From positions 187,372,139 through 187,436,138 of the forward strand of contig JAKSZU010000003.1 of the NCBI GenBank assembly GCA_026018925.1: a stretch of 64,000 nt of DNA, written 5' to 3'. This stretch comes from Tupaia tana (taxonomy: Eukaryota; Chordata; Mammalia; Scandentia; Tupaiidae). The notes beneath the pieces were generated by a model that saw only the letters and a program-made list of their open reading frames with translations, was not told the DNA's origin and did no database searches. Below, in pieces: positions 10,366-20,798 of this stretch; position 1 is the first letter of the stretch, and the number at the start of each line of letters is the position of its first letter. Both the position numbers and the translations under genes were made by a program.

Positions 10366-10632
10366 TTTAGGTATTTATTTATTTATTTACAGAGATTTTT
10401 GCTATAAGGCACATGTACTCACTGGAGATGCAGAGAGAAACAGAGATAGAAAGCAAGAACTCACCCCACTGCCCTCAAGACACACCACAATCCCTTCTCC
10501 TCCATTCTCCTCTCAGGATTTTGGGCACGCATGCACACTGGCCTGGTATGAGTTTCAAGCCACTGGGTCTGGGACTCAATCCTCTATCAGCCATGTGGGA
10601 GTCCAGCAACATAATCATTATGCCAATACCTT
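10366..10632 (-). repeat. Long SINE nested in an MLT1 LTR
   Basis: Antisense: TTTATTTATTTATTTACAGA tail, TTTTTGCTATAAGGCACATG, CTCCTCTCAGGATTTTGGGC; splits the LTR at 10268-11205. Confidence 0.9.
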
Positions 10633-10799
10633 TTTAAAAAGAGTTTTTAGGAGTGAATTCTCTTGGTCTGTCTTGGGCACTTGTTTGTCTTTCTGCTCTT
10701 TGCCATGGGATGATGTGGCATTCCTTTACCAGAAGCCAACACTGGGCTTCCCAGCCTCCAGAACAATAAGGCAAATAAATTTCTTTTTCCCCCAAGGAA

Positions 10800-10940
10800 T
10801 TATTTAATTTTATTTATTATTATTATTCAATTTGAGAGAGGAAAAAAATGAGAAAGCAAGTAAGCTGCCAGGTTCAGGACTTTAATCATAGTTGACGGGG
10901 TGAGAATTTTGTGCCTTAACCATTATGCCACTTGCTAGCC
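10800..10940 (-). repeat. Short SINE nested in an MLT1 LTR
   Basis: Antisense short form: (TTA)n tail, GAGAAAGCAAGTAAGCTGCC, GCCACTTGCTAGCCC end; the LTR word AAATAAATTTC is repeated on both sides. Confidence 0.88.
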
Positions 10941-10980
10941 CAAATAAATTTCTATCATTTATAAATTACCAGTCTCAGTA

Positions 10981-11158
10981 GGGCCAGCAGGTGGTGTGGT
11001 GGTTAAGGGCGCTGGACTCCCACATGGCCGACTGGTTCGAGTCCTGGACCTGGCAGTTCGTTTCCCAGTTTCTCTCTCTCTCTCTCTCACTGTGTCCCTC
11101 TGTGCTCAAATTAAAACAAGTGAATAAAGTTAAATAAAATAATTCTTTTAAAAAATTA
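10981..11158 (+). repeat. Short SINE nested in an MLT1 LTR
   Basis: GGGCCAGCAGGTGGTGTGGT head, CT-rich body, A tail; TTACCAGTCTCAG / TTATCAGTCTCAG flank it. Confidence 0.92.
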
Positions 11159-11341
11159 TCAGTCTCAGGTATTCTGTTATATTAACACAAAACAGACTAA
11201 GACAGTGACTTTTCTATTCTCCTCTGAATGTCAATGGTCTTTAAAAGGTTTAGCTTTGGGAAACACAGTTACCAAAGTATGACCCTGTCAAAACCAAGAT
11301 TTAAGAAACAGTCCATTCTATTTTTTTTTTCCCTGCCTGAG

Positions 11342-11905
11342 GGAAAAAAATAGTTATTTGAAACTGCCAGAGGGCATGTGCACTCACCAGAAAGAGATGG
11401 TGAGACAGAGAGAGAGTGGGAGAAAGCACTCCCCAGTGTGGTATAGTCATGCTGTAATCCCTTCTCCACTTCTCAATTCTCCCAGGGTTCTGGGCATGCA
11501 TGTACACATGCCTGGCATGTTTCATGTTTCTTTTTTTTTTTTTAATTCTTTTTTTTTTTTTTTGAGAGGTTTTTGCTATAGGGCGCGTGCGCTCGCCAGA
11601 CAGACAGAGACAGAGAGATAGAAAGCGAGAAATCACCCCCCAGAGGGGACGGCCACGCCGCAATCCCTTCTCTTCCATTCTCCTCTCGGGATCTTGGGCA
11701 CGCACGCACATGCGCCCCGTGTGAGTTTAAGCCACCGGGTCTGGGACTCAAACCGTGGTCGACTACGTGGGAGTCCAGTGACATAGCCATTATGCTCACT
11801 GCTGGTCCCCCTGGCATGTTTCTCAAGCAGCCAGAGTCAAGACTTGAACTATGGTCCATCATGTGGGATCTGGGTCCCTCAACTACCAGGTTGTAGGACT
11901 GGCCC
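11342..11905 (-). repeat. Old SINE interrupted by a young SINE
   Basis: Antisense old-type SINE (CAGAGGGCATGTGCACTCAC ... TTGTAGGACTGGCCC) split at 11523/11810 by the copy at 11524-11809. Confidence 0.85.
11524..11809 (-). repeat. tRNA-derived SINE, young long subfamily
   Basis: Antisense full-length copy. Exact 13-bp duplication CCTGGCATGTTTC at 11511-11523 and 11810-11822. Confidence 0.95.
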
Positions 11906-11915
11906 AGTCCATTTG

Positions 11916-12168
11916 AGTTTTTTTTTTTTTTTTTTTTTTGAGAGGTTTTTGCCATAGGGCATGTGCACTCGCCAGATAGAGAGACAGAAAGCGAGAAATC
12001 ACCCTCGGGGGGGATGGCCACACGGTAATCCCTTCTCCTCTATTCTCCTCTTGGTATCTTGGTCATGCACACTCCTGGCATGAGTTTAAGCCACCAGGTC
12101 TGGGACTCACACTGTGGTCAGCTACATGGGAGCTCAGGGACATAGCCATTATGCTAACTGCTGGCCCC
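11916..12168 (-). repeat. tRNA-derived SINE, long subfamily
   Basis: Antisense with a 22-base T tail and a GGGGGGGATGGCCACACGGT body; CCATTTG on both sides. Confidence 0.92.
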
Positions 12169-12175
12169 CCATTTG

Positions 12176-13475
12176 GTTTTTTTAAGAGGTGCCTAGTGCT
12201 GCCTAATGAACATGAATGCCTCCCCTCCTGCATACTTCATACATAATGTGAGACTGAGGCCCTGGATCACTATTTTGATCCCCAGTAAATAAGGGAGCAG
12301 AATGTTTAACTTTGAGGAAGAGCAGAACACAGTTCAAATGTTTTTCTTGCTTTTAAATATCCTCTCTTTGAACTGGGTCCAGAAATGGCACATTCCGAGT
12401 CATCTGCCCACTCAAGCCATCCTTGAATAGAGTGGCAGTGGGACTTTGCTAGAGCTGTTTCCCTGCCATTGCAGAACCCTTGAGTGATCACTCTCACTTA
12501 GAACAGTCATGTCTTTGCCACAGCATTCCTGTGGCTTTTGGAATATGAACTTTGGGCCTGTATCCACTTCTTTAGTGCTCCCCCTTAAAAAATTCCGTCT
12601 GCTGCATGTAGCAGTAATTTCAGTAATTTCTTTCTGCTCCACTACTTAGTTTTTTTGATTCAGATGACCAAGCCCATGCAAAGAAGCTGCCGGATGACAT
12701 GAGGACACATTAGTGCTTCATCAGGCCCTATGCCTGTACTTTCAAGGAGCTGTGACTTGGAAGCTTAGAAAGGAAAGCCACCACAGGCTGGGGGAAATAG
12801 TGCAGTCAGTTTTTCTTAGCCATTCAGCAGATGGCTGTCATAGATATGGAATCAATTATAGCACACTTACCATCCCCAGCTACCCATCTAGCTTGAGAGA
12901 ACTGCATTATTATTATCAAACAGAAGAAGTTGCACAATTGTTTCTGTTCAGAATCCCTTTGCTTTTTAAAAACTCCTTTGAGTTCATGGTGGCCCACATT
13001 TCTCTATTGTGAGTATAAGTTCACACCAGAGAGCCTCACCCTGATTGTGACTTCAGTCACATGTATGCACCAGTTTGAAAACTACTGTTTTTATCTCTCT
13101 GCCATGAGTTGTAAAATTATGAGGCACATCATCAATGTATTGATTATCGGACTTGTGTCTGCTGTTAATAACAGTCTCCATTCACAGAAGAGTAGTTAAG
13201 AATGGCAGCGCTAATGACATTGCTGTAGAGTAAACAGGGGAAAACCTTACACTTCAATCCAGCAGGGGGTCTGCAGTCTGAGTGCTTCTTTTGCCAAGTT
13301 GGGCTTATTTGTGGCCAGCTGCACCTATTTAAAAAAATCTTCTAAGATACATGTCTCTGTTCTAATCTTACCGTTGGCTTTATCTTTTTTTTACTACTCC
13401 CTTTTTTCTTTTTACCTGTTCCATATTCATTTAACTACACATTAAGTATGCATATGAGCAATTATGTTCATTTGT
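12176..13475. other. 1.3-kb low-repeat stretch of unknown nature
   Basis: Free of recognised SINEs, unlike its surroundings. Overlapping short minus-strand frames (12306-12642) encode MEQKEITEITATCSRRNFLR and a second frame; I recognise no domain. It could be a decayed retrocopy or conserved non-coding DNA. Confidence 0.4.
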
Positions 13476-13494
13476 AGAAAGATTTTAAAATGGA

Positions 13495-13749
13495 GGGGCC
13501 AGCAGTTGGCGTAATAGCTGTATCGCCCGGACTCCCATGTAGTCAACTGAAGTTCGAGTCCCGGACCCAGTGGCTTAAACTCACACTAGGCGTGTATTCA
13601 TGCATGCCCAAGATCCTGAGAGGAGAATGGAGGAGAAGGGATTGTGACATGGCCATCACCCCTGGCGGGGGGTGATTTTTCGCTTTCTGTCTCTCTGTCT
13701 CTCTCTGCCTTTCTGGTGAATGAATGTGCCCTATAGCAAAAACCTCTCT

Positions 13750-13794
<45 letters not shown>
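13495..13794 (+). repeat. Long SINE with (GA)n tail
   Basis: GGGGCCAGCAGTTGGCGTAA head; tail is (AG)n of about 40 bases. Duplication AGAAAGATTTTAAAATGGA at 13476-13494, one base changed at 13795-13813. Confidence 0.94.
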
Positions 13795-13801
<7 letters not shown>

Positions 13802-14189
13802 TTTAAAAATGGAAATAAATGAGAAGAAGATTCCTCCATGGCTCCTGAAAACTAGTGATTTCAGGGAAAAAAAGAGAAATGAAGATTTTCTACTGATAAT
13901 TCAGCCTCCAGCCCCCAAACTCAAGTGGTAGGGAGCCCCTCTAGCTTTCTCTTCATCTCTGTCTATAGCTCTGTCTTCTCAATTTTTTGTAATTTTCCCT
14001 TTATAAAATTAATTTTAAGGTAAAGTATTCTCTTGGCTTTCAGTCCTGCCTTTATCTTGCTAATAATCCCCTTTCCCCTGCTCATCCAGGAGAAGCAAGG
14101 GGCAGGCTTTCAGAAGAAGACTCCTCCATGGCTCTTGAGAACTTGCATACTACATGGTTTTTAATTTTTTACTTAAAAAAATAATAATA

Positions 14190-14447
14190 GGGACGAGCAG
14201 TTAGTGTAATGGCTATGTTGCTGGACTCCCCTGTAGTTGACTGCGGTTCGAGTCCCGGACCTGGTGGCTTAAACTCACGGTGGGCGTGTGTGCGTGCGTA
14301 CCCAAGATCCTGAGAGAATGGAGGAGAAGAGATTGTGGTGTGGCCATCCACCCTGGGGAGTGATTTCTCGCTTTCTGTCTCTCTGTCTCTCTCTGTCTTT
14401 CTGGTGACCGCACGTGCCCTATAGCAAAAAAAAACCTCTCCAAAAAA
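14190..14447 (+). repeat. tRNA-derived SINE, long subfamily
   Basis: GGGACGAGCAGTTAGTGTAA head and GTCCCGGACCTGGTGGCTTA; ends CAAAAAAATTTTTTTT. It lies just left of the HAL1-like element. Confidence 0.93.
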
Positions 14448-15475
14448 ATTTTTTTTCCTTCTTTTTCTCTGTTTCTTTTCTCTCTCTCTCTCGTTCCATT
14501 TCTTTTTCTTTTATCTCATCACTCTGCTCCTCAATCTCCATTTACTCTGTTTCTAGGTGGATCTAAGGGAACCATGACCAGACATCCAAATACTATTAGG
14601 GTTAACATATTCCTCAATATCCACTGAATCTGCTGCACAAAGGGATGAAAATGAAATGGCAAAGAAATTCCAGATCACCTCTTTCTGCACATTCCTGATG
14701 CTCAGATTGAACTTTAAGAATTAGGAAGAAACACACCATCCATCAGATGACTAGAAATCACTGCAGGGCCACAAGAAATATGGGAAAGCAAGAAAATACC
14801 TCCCCTCCAAGGGCGGAGAATAACTCCTCTTCATCCACAGACAGTTCAATGGAAATAATGAAAATGTCTGATAAAGAATTTAGAATATTCATAATGACTA
14901 AGCTAACAGAGATGGAAGAGAAGGGAGACAATGAACTGTGGAAGAGGCAGGAGAAAGGAGGTGACAAGTTCTAGGAGGTGAGGAAATTCTTGCAAAATCT
15001 AAAAGAGGAATTACACACTTTAAAAAACAATCAAATGGACCTGTTAGATTTGAAGGCTATAATATAGGAAGTCAAAATCTCCCTTGAAAGTATTAAAAGC
15101 AGACTAGATCATACAGAAAATAGAATCTCAGACACAGAAGAGAACCGTTTCTGGCCTAGAAAAATCCACCACAAAGACTGAGAAAATTCCCCCCTAAAAT
15201 GAGAATAATATATGAGAAATACTAGATACCATCAAACGTCCTAACATCCAGATAATTGGTATCCCAGAAGATGAAGAGAGTCATAAGGGCATTGATAATC
15301 TATTCCATGAAATCCTGCAAGAAAACTTTCCAAACCTAGAGAGGCACTCAAAGATCCAGTCCCAAGAAATATAAAAGGCCCCAAATAGAATCAACCCAAG
15401 AAGATCTTAAAAACACATTATAGCCAGGTTGACCAAAACCACAAAGATAAGATACTAAGATTGGCAAGAGAGAAA

Positions 15476-15588
15476 GCAAATAAAAAACAGTAGCCATCTT
15501 TCTTTCAACAATGAAGATGAAAACGAGTAAGTGTAAACATTTTGGGGTTAGTCTTCTTCAGAAGTAAATGGGGTATTTAAAAAAAAAA
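15476..15588 (+). mobile_element. 113-bp retroposed insert of unknown source in L1 ORF1
   Basis: An exact 18-bp duplication, AGATTGGCAAGAGAGAAA, occurs at 15458-15475 and 15589-15606. The sequence between them ends in a run of 11 A (after GGGGTATTT). Removing one duplicate plus the insert restores normal L1 ORF1 order. Size, A-tail and duplication length indicate L1-mediated retroposition of a short RNA. I could not match the body to tRNA, 7SL, 5S, Y RNA or a snoRNA. Confidence 0.8.
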
Positions 15589-16036
15589 AGATTGGCAAGA
15601 GAGAAACGGTAAGTTACCTACAAAGGGTATCCCATCAGGCTAACATCAGACCTCATATTGGAAACAATGTGAGTGAGAAAAGAATGGGAAAATATATTCA
15701 AAGTGTTAAGGGAAAAGCAATTTCAACCAAGAATATTGTACCTGGCAAGATTATCCTTCATATGGGAAGAAAAGACAAGAACATTCTCAGATAAACAAAA
15801 CCTGAAAGAATTTACCAACACCAGACTAGATCTCCAAGAAGTTCTCAAGGGTGTGCTATACCAGGAAACTTAAATACAGACACACAGAAACAAGAGTTCA
15901 AAAACTAAGAAAATGGCCAACTTAATCATAGGGACAAGTATGGAGTTGAATATTATATCCTAGAATTTAATCAGGAAGATCGAACCACAGCAGAAGATAA
16001 AGTACATGAAACTGAACTGGTGAAATAGAATTTTAT

Positions 16037-16306
16037 TTATTTATTTATTTATTTTTGGAGAGATTTTCGCTATAGGGCGCGTGCGTTCGCCAGACAGAGA
16101 GAGACATTAGAGACAGAAAGCGAGAAATCACCCCCCAGGGGGGATGGTTACACCGCAATTCCTTCTCCTCCATTCTCCTCTCGGGATCTTGGGCACGCAC
16201 GCACACGTGCCCAGCGTGAGTTTTAAGCCACCGGGTCTGGGACGCGAACCGCGGTCGCCTACATGGGAGTCCAGCGACATAGCCATTATGCTAACTGCTG
16301 GTTCCC
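16037..16306 (-). repeat. Young long SINE in the HAL1-like element
   Basis: Antisense; duplication TGAAATAGAATTTTAT at 16021-16036 and 16307-16322. Confidence 0.95.
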
Positions 16307-16625
16307 TGAAATAGAATTTTATGACTTTTGACTAAAACATTGCTGACTTTCTTCTAGGCTTTGTTTTACGGTTTTAAGGATTTTTGTCCTGTCTTGAGCT
16401 GTCGATAGGTTCATGTACCTACTATTTGAACAGAATCCTAACCTGTTCCCTGGCTTTAAGTTTTATGCAAAGTTCCTTAGCATTTTTTTGATTTATTAAA
16501 GCTAAAATTGCTTTTCTTAAAATTAAAAAAATATATAAAAAAATACTATTTTATGACCGTAGTAAGCTATATAACATCAGCTAGGTGCTACCTTATAGTA
16601 TATTCATTCTACTCAAGAGTTTCAT

Positions 16626-16815
16626 GCTTAGGCTCATGCCGGGTGCATGTGCGTCCGTGCCCAAGAGCCCAAGAGGAAAATGGAGGAGAAGGGATTGTGG
16701 CGTGGCCATCCCCCCTGGGCAGTGATTTCTCGCTTTCTGTCTCTCTGTCACTCTCTGTCTTTATGGTGAGCACATGTGCCCTATAGCAAAAACCTCTCAA
16801 AAAAAAAAAAAAAGT
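16626..16815 (+). repeat. Long SINE, 5'-truncated
   Basis: Lacks the tRNA part; starts at GGCTCATGCCGGGTGCATGT and runs through CCCCTGGGCAGTGATTTCTC to an A tail. Confidence 0.88.
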
Positions 16816-17089
16816 TAAAAAAAGAAAAAGAAGTCCTTGAAGCAAAACCAAAAAATAAAAAAATAATGGAAAGAGATGTTTAAAAGAGAAGACATGGTAA
16901 AGTAAATGATTTGGTGATTTATAGGCTTTACGAAGTTCTTGGTTTTAACCTTCTTGAAATTTATTTCAAAGAAATACTCAGCTACTTGTAACATTTTTGG
17001 ACTTTTCCTCTGTTACCTAGTTTTAGATAAGTAATGGTTATAATAATAAATATATACGTAAAAAAATAAAATGGAAATAAACAAAAAAA

Positions 17090-17690
17090 ATTGTTTTTCT
17101 CTTTTTATTTAACATGCCACCACCTGCATGAAACTGTCAGTGAACACACTGGGATAATTACATTCCAAGGTTATTTATGCATTTTTATAGCTTGCACTTT
17201 TCACTTAATGATATTTGGGAATAGTTTTTATGTTCATAAAAGTTCATCGACACTGGAAAGTTGCATAAAAGAATCACAATTTTTTTTTTTGAGAGGTTTT
17301 TGCTATACGGCAAGTGTGCTCACCAGAAAGACAAAGAAGGACAGAGAGACAGAAAGTGAGACATCACCCCCTGGGGGGATGGCCACGCCACAATCCTTTC
17401 TCCTCCATTCTCTTCTTGGGATCTTGGGCATGCACGCACATGCCCCCGGAAGAATCACAATTTATTTAACCAGGTACACATCATGAGCCACTTAGTTTAT
17501 TTCCAATTTTTTACTTTTGAGAACAATGTTATAGTGAATGCCTTTATAGTGTGTCTTTGTGGCTAAATATTTGTATACATTCTAAATTGTTTTTTAGGAT
17601 GACTGCCTAAAGGTAGAGTGGCTGGTTAAACTACTAAAGTATACGTTGTTTTTAACTTTGTTTTGTGAAAACTTTAAAAATGTATACAAC
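17090..17690 (-). repeat. Old L1 3' UTR-like fragment
   Basis: AGTTTATTTCCAATTTTTTA and TATAGTGAATGCCTTTATAG resemble the antisense of L1 3' regions. A 5'-truncated SINE sits at 17281-17447. Piece 19040-19125 (GATTGCCCTCCAGAAAGTTG) may belong to the same element after later SINE insertions. Confidence 0.45.
17281..17447 (-). repeat. Long SINE, 5'-truncated at insertion
   Basis: Antisense, stops inside the body at CATGCCCCCG. AGAATCACAATTT on both sides shows the truncation happened during retroposition. Confidence 0.9.
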
Positions 17691-17753
17691 TTACAATAGG
17701 ATATTGAACCCTTATGGACCTATTCAACAACTATCAACCTCTACCCATTTTTT

Positions 17754-18020
17754 TTTTTTTTTTTTTTGGAGAGGTTTTTCGCTATAGGGCGCGTGCGCTC
17801 GCCAGACAGACAGAGAGAGACATAGAGACAGAAAGCGAGAAATCACCCCCCAGGGGGGATGGTCACGCCGCAATCCCTTCTCCTCCATTCTCCTCTCGGG
17901 ATCTTGGGCACGCACGCACACAAGCCCGGCGTGAGTTGTAAGCCACCGGGTCCGAGACGTGAACCACGGTCGACTACATGGGAGTCCAGCGACATAGCCA
18001 TTACGCTAACTGCTGGCTCC
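17754..18020 (-). repeat. tRNA-derived SINE, young long subfamily
   Basis: Antisense, near consensus; exact duplication CCTCTACCCATTTTTT at 17738-17753 and 18021-18036. Confidence 0.96.
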
Positions 18021-18097
18021 CCTCTACCCATTTTTTAAAAAGTCTGTACTCCCACACACTTCACCCCAGTTCCTGTATCAATTAGAAATAGATCTGA

Positions 18098-18292
18098 TAG
18101 GGGCCGGCAAGTAGCATGGTGGTTAAAGGCTCTGGACTCCTACATGGCCGACCGCGGTTCAAGTCTCAGACCTGGTGACTTGCTTTCTCACTTTCTCTCT
18201 CTCTCTCTGTGTGTGTGTCTCTCTGATCAAACTGGAAAATAATAATGATAATAATAATAAATAGGGTTAAAATAAAATAATTCTTAAAAAAA
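18098..18292 (+). repeat. tRNA-derived SINE, short subfamily
   Basis: GGGGCCGGCAAGTAGCATGG head; 14-bp duplication AGAAATAGATCTGA at 18084-18097 and 18293-18306. Confidence 0.94.
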
Positions 18293-18590
18293 AGAAATAG
18301 ATCTGAGATATCATGCCAGAAAGATTAATTTCTGCTTATTGCTCTTTCCTATTCTTGAGGCAGTGACCTCTGGCTATTTGAAAATGGGAAAGGATAAAAA
18401 GTGAGTTTCTAAAATTAAAGAAAACAATTAACATCATGTCAGCACAATCCAGTGTGGTGTTTGGGCTCTTTCTGTTTTCCCTGCCACAAGTAGGCTCAGG
18501 ACTCATCATTTGTTTCCTGGATTCCTGCAACAACCTCAAAACCAATCTCATATCATCTCTTTTTTCTCTCCCTCTGAATAGGCATGTACT

Positions 18591-18762
18591 CTTTTTTTTT
18601 TTTTAAGAATTATGTATTAATTAATTATTATTATTATTATTTGAGCAGAAAGAGACAGAGAGAGAGGGAAAATGAGAAAGCAAGTCACCAGGTCTGGGAA
18701 TTGAACCTCAGGCAGAAATATGGGAGTCCAACACTTTAGTCACAATGCCACCTGCCAGCCCT
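18591..18762 (-). repeat. Short SINE, first of a same-site pair
   Basis: Antisense; flanked by GGCATGTACT at 18581-18590 and 18763-18772. The right flank was reused by the next insertion. Confidence 0.92.
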
Positions 18763-18772
18763 GGCATGTACT

Positions 18773-19024
18773 TTTTATTTTTTTGAGAAGTTTTTGCTAT
18801 AGGGCATGTGCGCTTGACAGAGAGACAGAAAATGAGAAATCACCCCCCAGGGGTGATGGCCATGCCGTGATCCCTTCTCCTCCATTCTCCTCTTGGGTCT
18901 TGGGTATTGGGTATGCATGGCACATGTACCCAGCGTGAGTTTAAGCCACCGGGTCTGGGACTTGAACCGCAGTTGACTACATGGGAGTCCAGTAACATAG
19001 CCATTATGCCAACATGCTGGTCCT
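18773..19024 (-). repeat. Long SINE, second of a same-site pair
   Basis: Antisense; GGCATGTA at 18763 and again at 19025-19032, a third copy of the duplication. Confidence 0.92.
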
Positions 19025-19385
19025 GGCATGTATGTTTTTAAGCCATATTACATCTTGACAGATTGCCCTCCAGAAAGTTGATCTAAGTTATATTGTTGCC
19101 AGTATCATGTAGGAGTGCCTGAGCTAATTGTTAAAGCCCTTCTTCCCTCTTATCCTCCCTTTCTCTTCTTCCTTTCTTAATTTTCTAGATTTCCCACCCT
19201 ACCCACAAAAGTTTCATTGTTTAAATGAGAACTTATGTGGCTATTAATGAGGTTAAATTCTCTTCCTTCCCCACTCCCACTACCCAATTTACTCATTGAA
19301 TATTTAAATTTCCTCTTTGTGTATTGCCTTTTGCTAATTTTCCTTTTGGAGTGTTTGTCTTTTTAAAATTATGTTCATCCATGTA

Positions 19386-19386
<1 letters not shown>

Positions 19387-19418
<32 letters not shown>

Positions 19419-19749
19419 GAGAGGTTTTCGCTATAGGGCATGTGCACTCGCCAGACAGACAGAGAGAGACATAGAGACAGAAAGCAAGAAATCACCCCCC
19501 GGGGGGATGGTCACGCCACAATCCCTTCTCCTCCATTCTCCTCCTGGGATCTTGGGCATGCACACACACGCGCCCGGCGTGAGTTTTAAGCCACTGGGTC
19601 CAGGACGCAAACCACGGTCGACTACGTGGGAGTCCAGCAACATAGCCATTGCGCTAACTGCTGGTTCCCTATATATATATATTTTAAAGAATATTTATTT
19701 AATTTTATTATTTATTTGTTTTAAATTTTACTACAGGGCATGCATGCTC

Positions 19750-19803
<54 letters not shown>

Positions 19804-19886
19804 CAGCAAGCTGCTAGGTCCAGGCACAAACCACAGTTGTCCATGTGGAAATCCAGAGCCCCAGCCACTGCGCCACCTGCTGGCCC
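19387..19886 (-). repeat. Short SINE with its tail split by another SINE
   Basis: Antisense short form with (GA)n at 19755-19795 and CCACCTGCTGGCCC end. TTCATCCATGTAT at 19374-19386 and TCATCCATGTGTAT at 19887-19900 flank it. A young SINE sits in its TA-rich tail. Confidence 0.85.
19402..19669 (-). repeat. Young long SINE within a (TA)n tail
   Basis: Antisense full-length; ATATATATAT on both sides serves as the duplicated site. Confidence 0.92.
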
Positions 19887-20314
19887 TCATCCATGTGTAT
19901 TAATTCATAGCATTGTGCTTATATTAGTGAAGTGCTATGAATAATTTTTTTAAGGCTAAGATAACATATATTACGTTTATGTGAAAGAATAAGTATGTGT
20001 TATAAAGTTAACAGCTCATTGTCAGAAGGATAAGTATGGCATGAAGTATGCTGATGGGGGTCTGAGTGTGGAGAAGCAGCCTATGAGTGTTGAAGACCCT
20101 GACAAGGACTAGAAAAGACTTTTACAGGTCTCTTCATCTCCTTCAGTCCTCGTAGTCATGTATGAGGCAGGTATTACTCCCATATCACAATCACTTATCC
20201 CAGCCCCTTAGCAAGAAATACCTTTATTAAGAGCTCTTCTCTGGGGATTTTTCTACTATTTTACACATTCATATGTTTATTGTTGGAAGGTAAATAAACC
20301 ATTATAACATTTCA

Positions 20315-20562
20315 GGGCTGGCCATAGTTCAGTAGTTAAGTGCTATACATTGAGAATCAGAGCCTACATGACTGATCTTGGTTTGAATCCTGGTCCCAGT
20401 GACTTGAAAGACACTCCAACTGAATGTGTGTACATACCCCATATCCTGACAGGGTACAGAAATGAAGGGAAGGGGATTATGGCAGACTATTTTCCATTAA
20501 GAGGTGCTTTCTCTCTCTCTCTTTCATGAGTACACACACCCTCTTTCATGAGTACACACACC
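20315..20562 (+). repeat. tRNA-derived SINE, old subfamily
   Basis: GGGCTGGCCATAGTTCAGTA head, GGTTTGAATCC B box. CTCTTTCATGAGTACACACA occurs twice in tandem at its 3' end (20518-20562). Confidence 0.78.
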
Positions 20563-20564
20563 TT

Positions 20565-20640
20565 CAAATATATATATAAATATATAAATATATAAATATA
20601 TATATATGATATATCTATATCTATCTATTTATATATATCT
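20565..20640. repeat. AT-rich (TATA/AAATA)n tract
   Basis: Imperfect ATATA repeats at the tail of an old SINE, ending 54 bp before the STPG4 exon at 20694. Confidence 0.85.
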
Positions 20641-20693
20641 CAAATACTAGTAGTGATAAAACTCTCCTCCCCTTTTATTTTAATGTTCTATAG

Positions 20694-20798
20694 CATGAAG
20701 GCCCAGGACCAGGACATTATAACTTGAAAATACCTCCAACAACTTCTATTACTTCCTGTTTTCAGTCCAAAGTACCTCGATTCTTGCCCAGCTGTTCA
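20694..20798 (+). CDS. STPG4: STPG4 penultimate coding exon
   Basis: 105-bp plus-strand exon between a TTCTATAG acceptor and a GTAAGT donor. It is in phase 0 and encodes 35 residues, [20 protein letters not shown] followed by [22 protein letters not shown] is the core of the sperm-tail PG-rich (STPGR) repeat, and the peptide closely matches STPG4 (human C2orf61). STPG4 (mouse Gse) is reported as a gonad-expressed maternal factor affecting zygotic DNA demethylation. The next exon lies 3.1 kb downstream. I could not find the preceding exons in the first 20 kb; they probably lie left of the window. Confidence 0.93.

Larger units (their letters stand above)
10268..11205 (+). mobile_element. MLT1-type LTR broken by three nested SINEs
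   Basis: LTR pieces read through as one element: CCCCTCCAAAATTCATGTAG at about 10288, CCCAGCCTCCAGAACAATAA near 10750, AATAAATTTC, and a final CAAAACAGACTAAGACAG at about 11188-11205. SINEs occupy about 10366-10632, 10800-10940 and 10981-11158. The left edge is approximate. Confidence 0.65.
14520..16545 (+). mobile_element. ORF1-only L1 derivative (HAL1-like)
   Basis: Decayed L1 ORF1. An N-terminal part starts at 14747 (SSMEIMKMSDKEFRIFIMTK), followed by a coiled-coil stretch (SIKSRLDHTENRISD) and an RRM-like part with frameshifts. The C-terminal domain is at 15673-15873 (KVLREKQFQPRILYLARLSF ... LQEVLKGVL). No ORF2 follows. About 650 bases of non-coding tail (excluding a SINE) run to an A-rich end near 16545. 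This architecture fits half-L1 (HAL1) elements. It is interrupted by a 113-bp insert at 15476-15588 and by a SINE at 16037-16306. The 5' limit is approximate. Confidence 0.7.

Noticed and set aside
11542..12021. Repeated MAMSLDSHVVD/GVTIPPGGDFSLSVS peptides in many frames
   Set aside because: Translations of the long SINE in either orientation; they recur at every copy and are not a protein family.
14520..16545. Functional L1 ORF1 protein
   Set aside because: Frameshifts, stops and two insertions break the frame.
19324..19944. 206-codon frame
   Set aside because: Made of two SINEs plus (GA)n; no gene.
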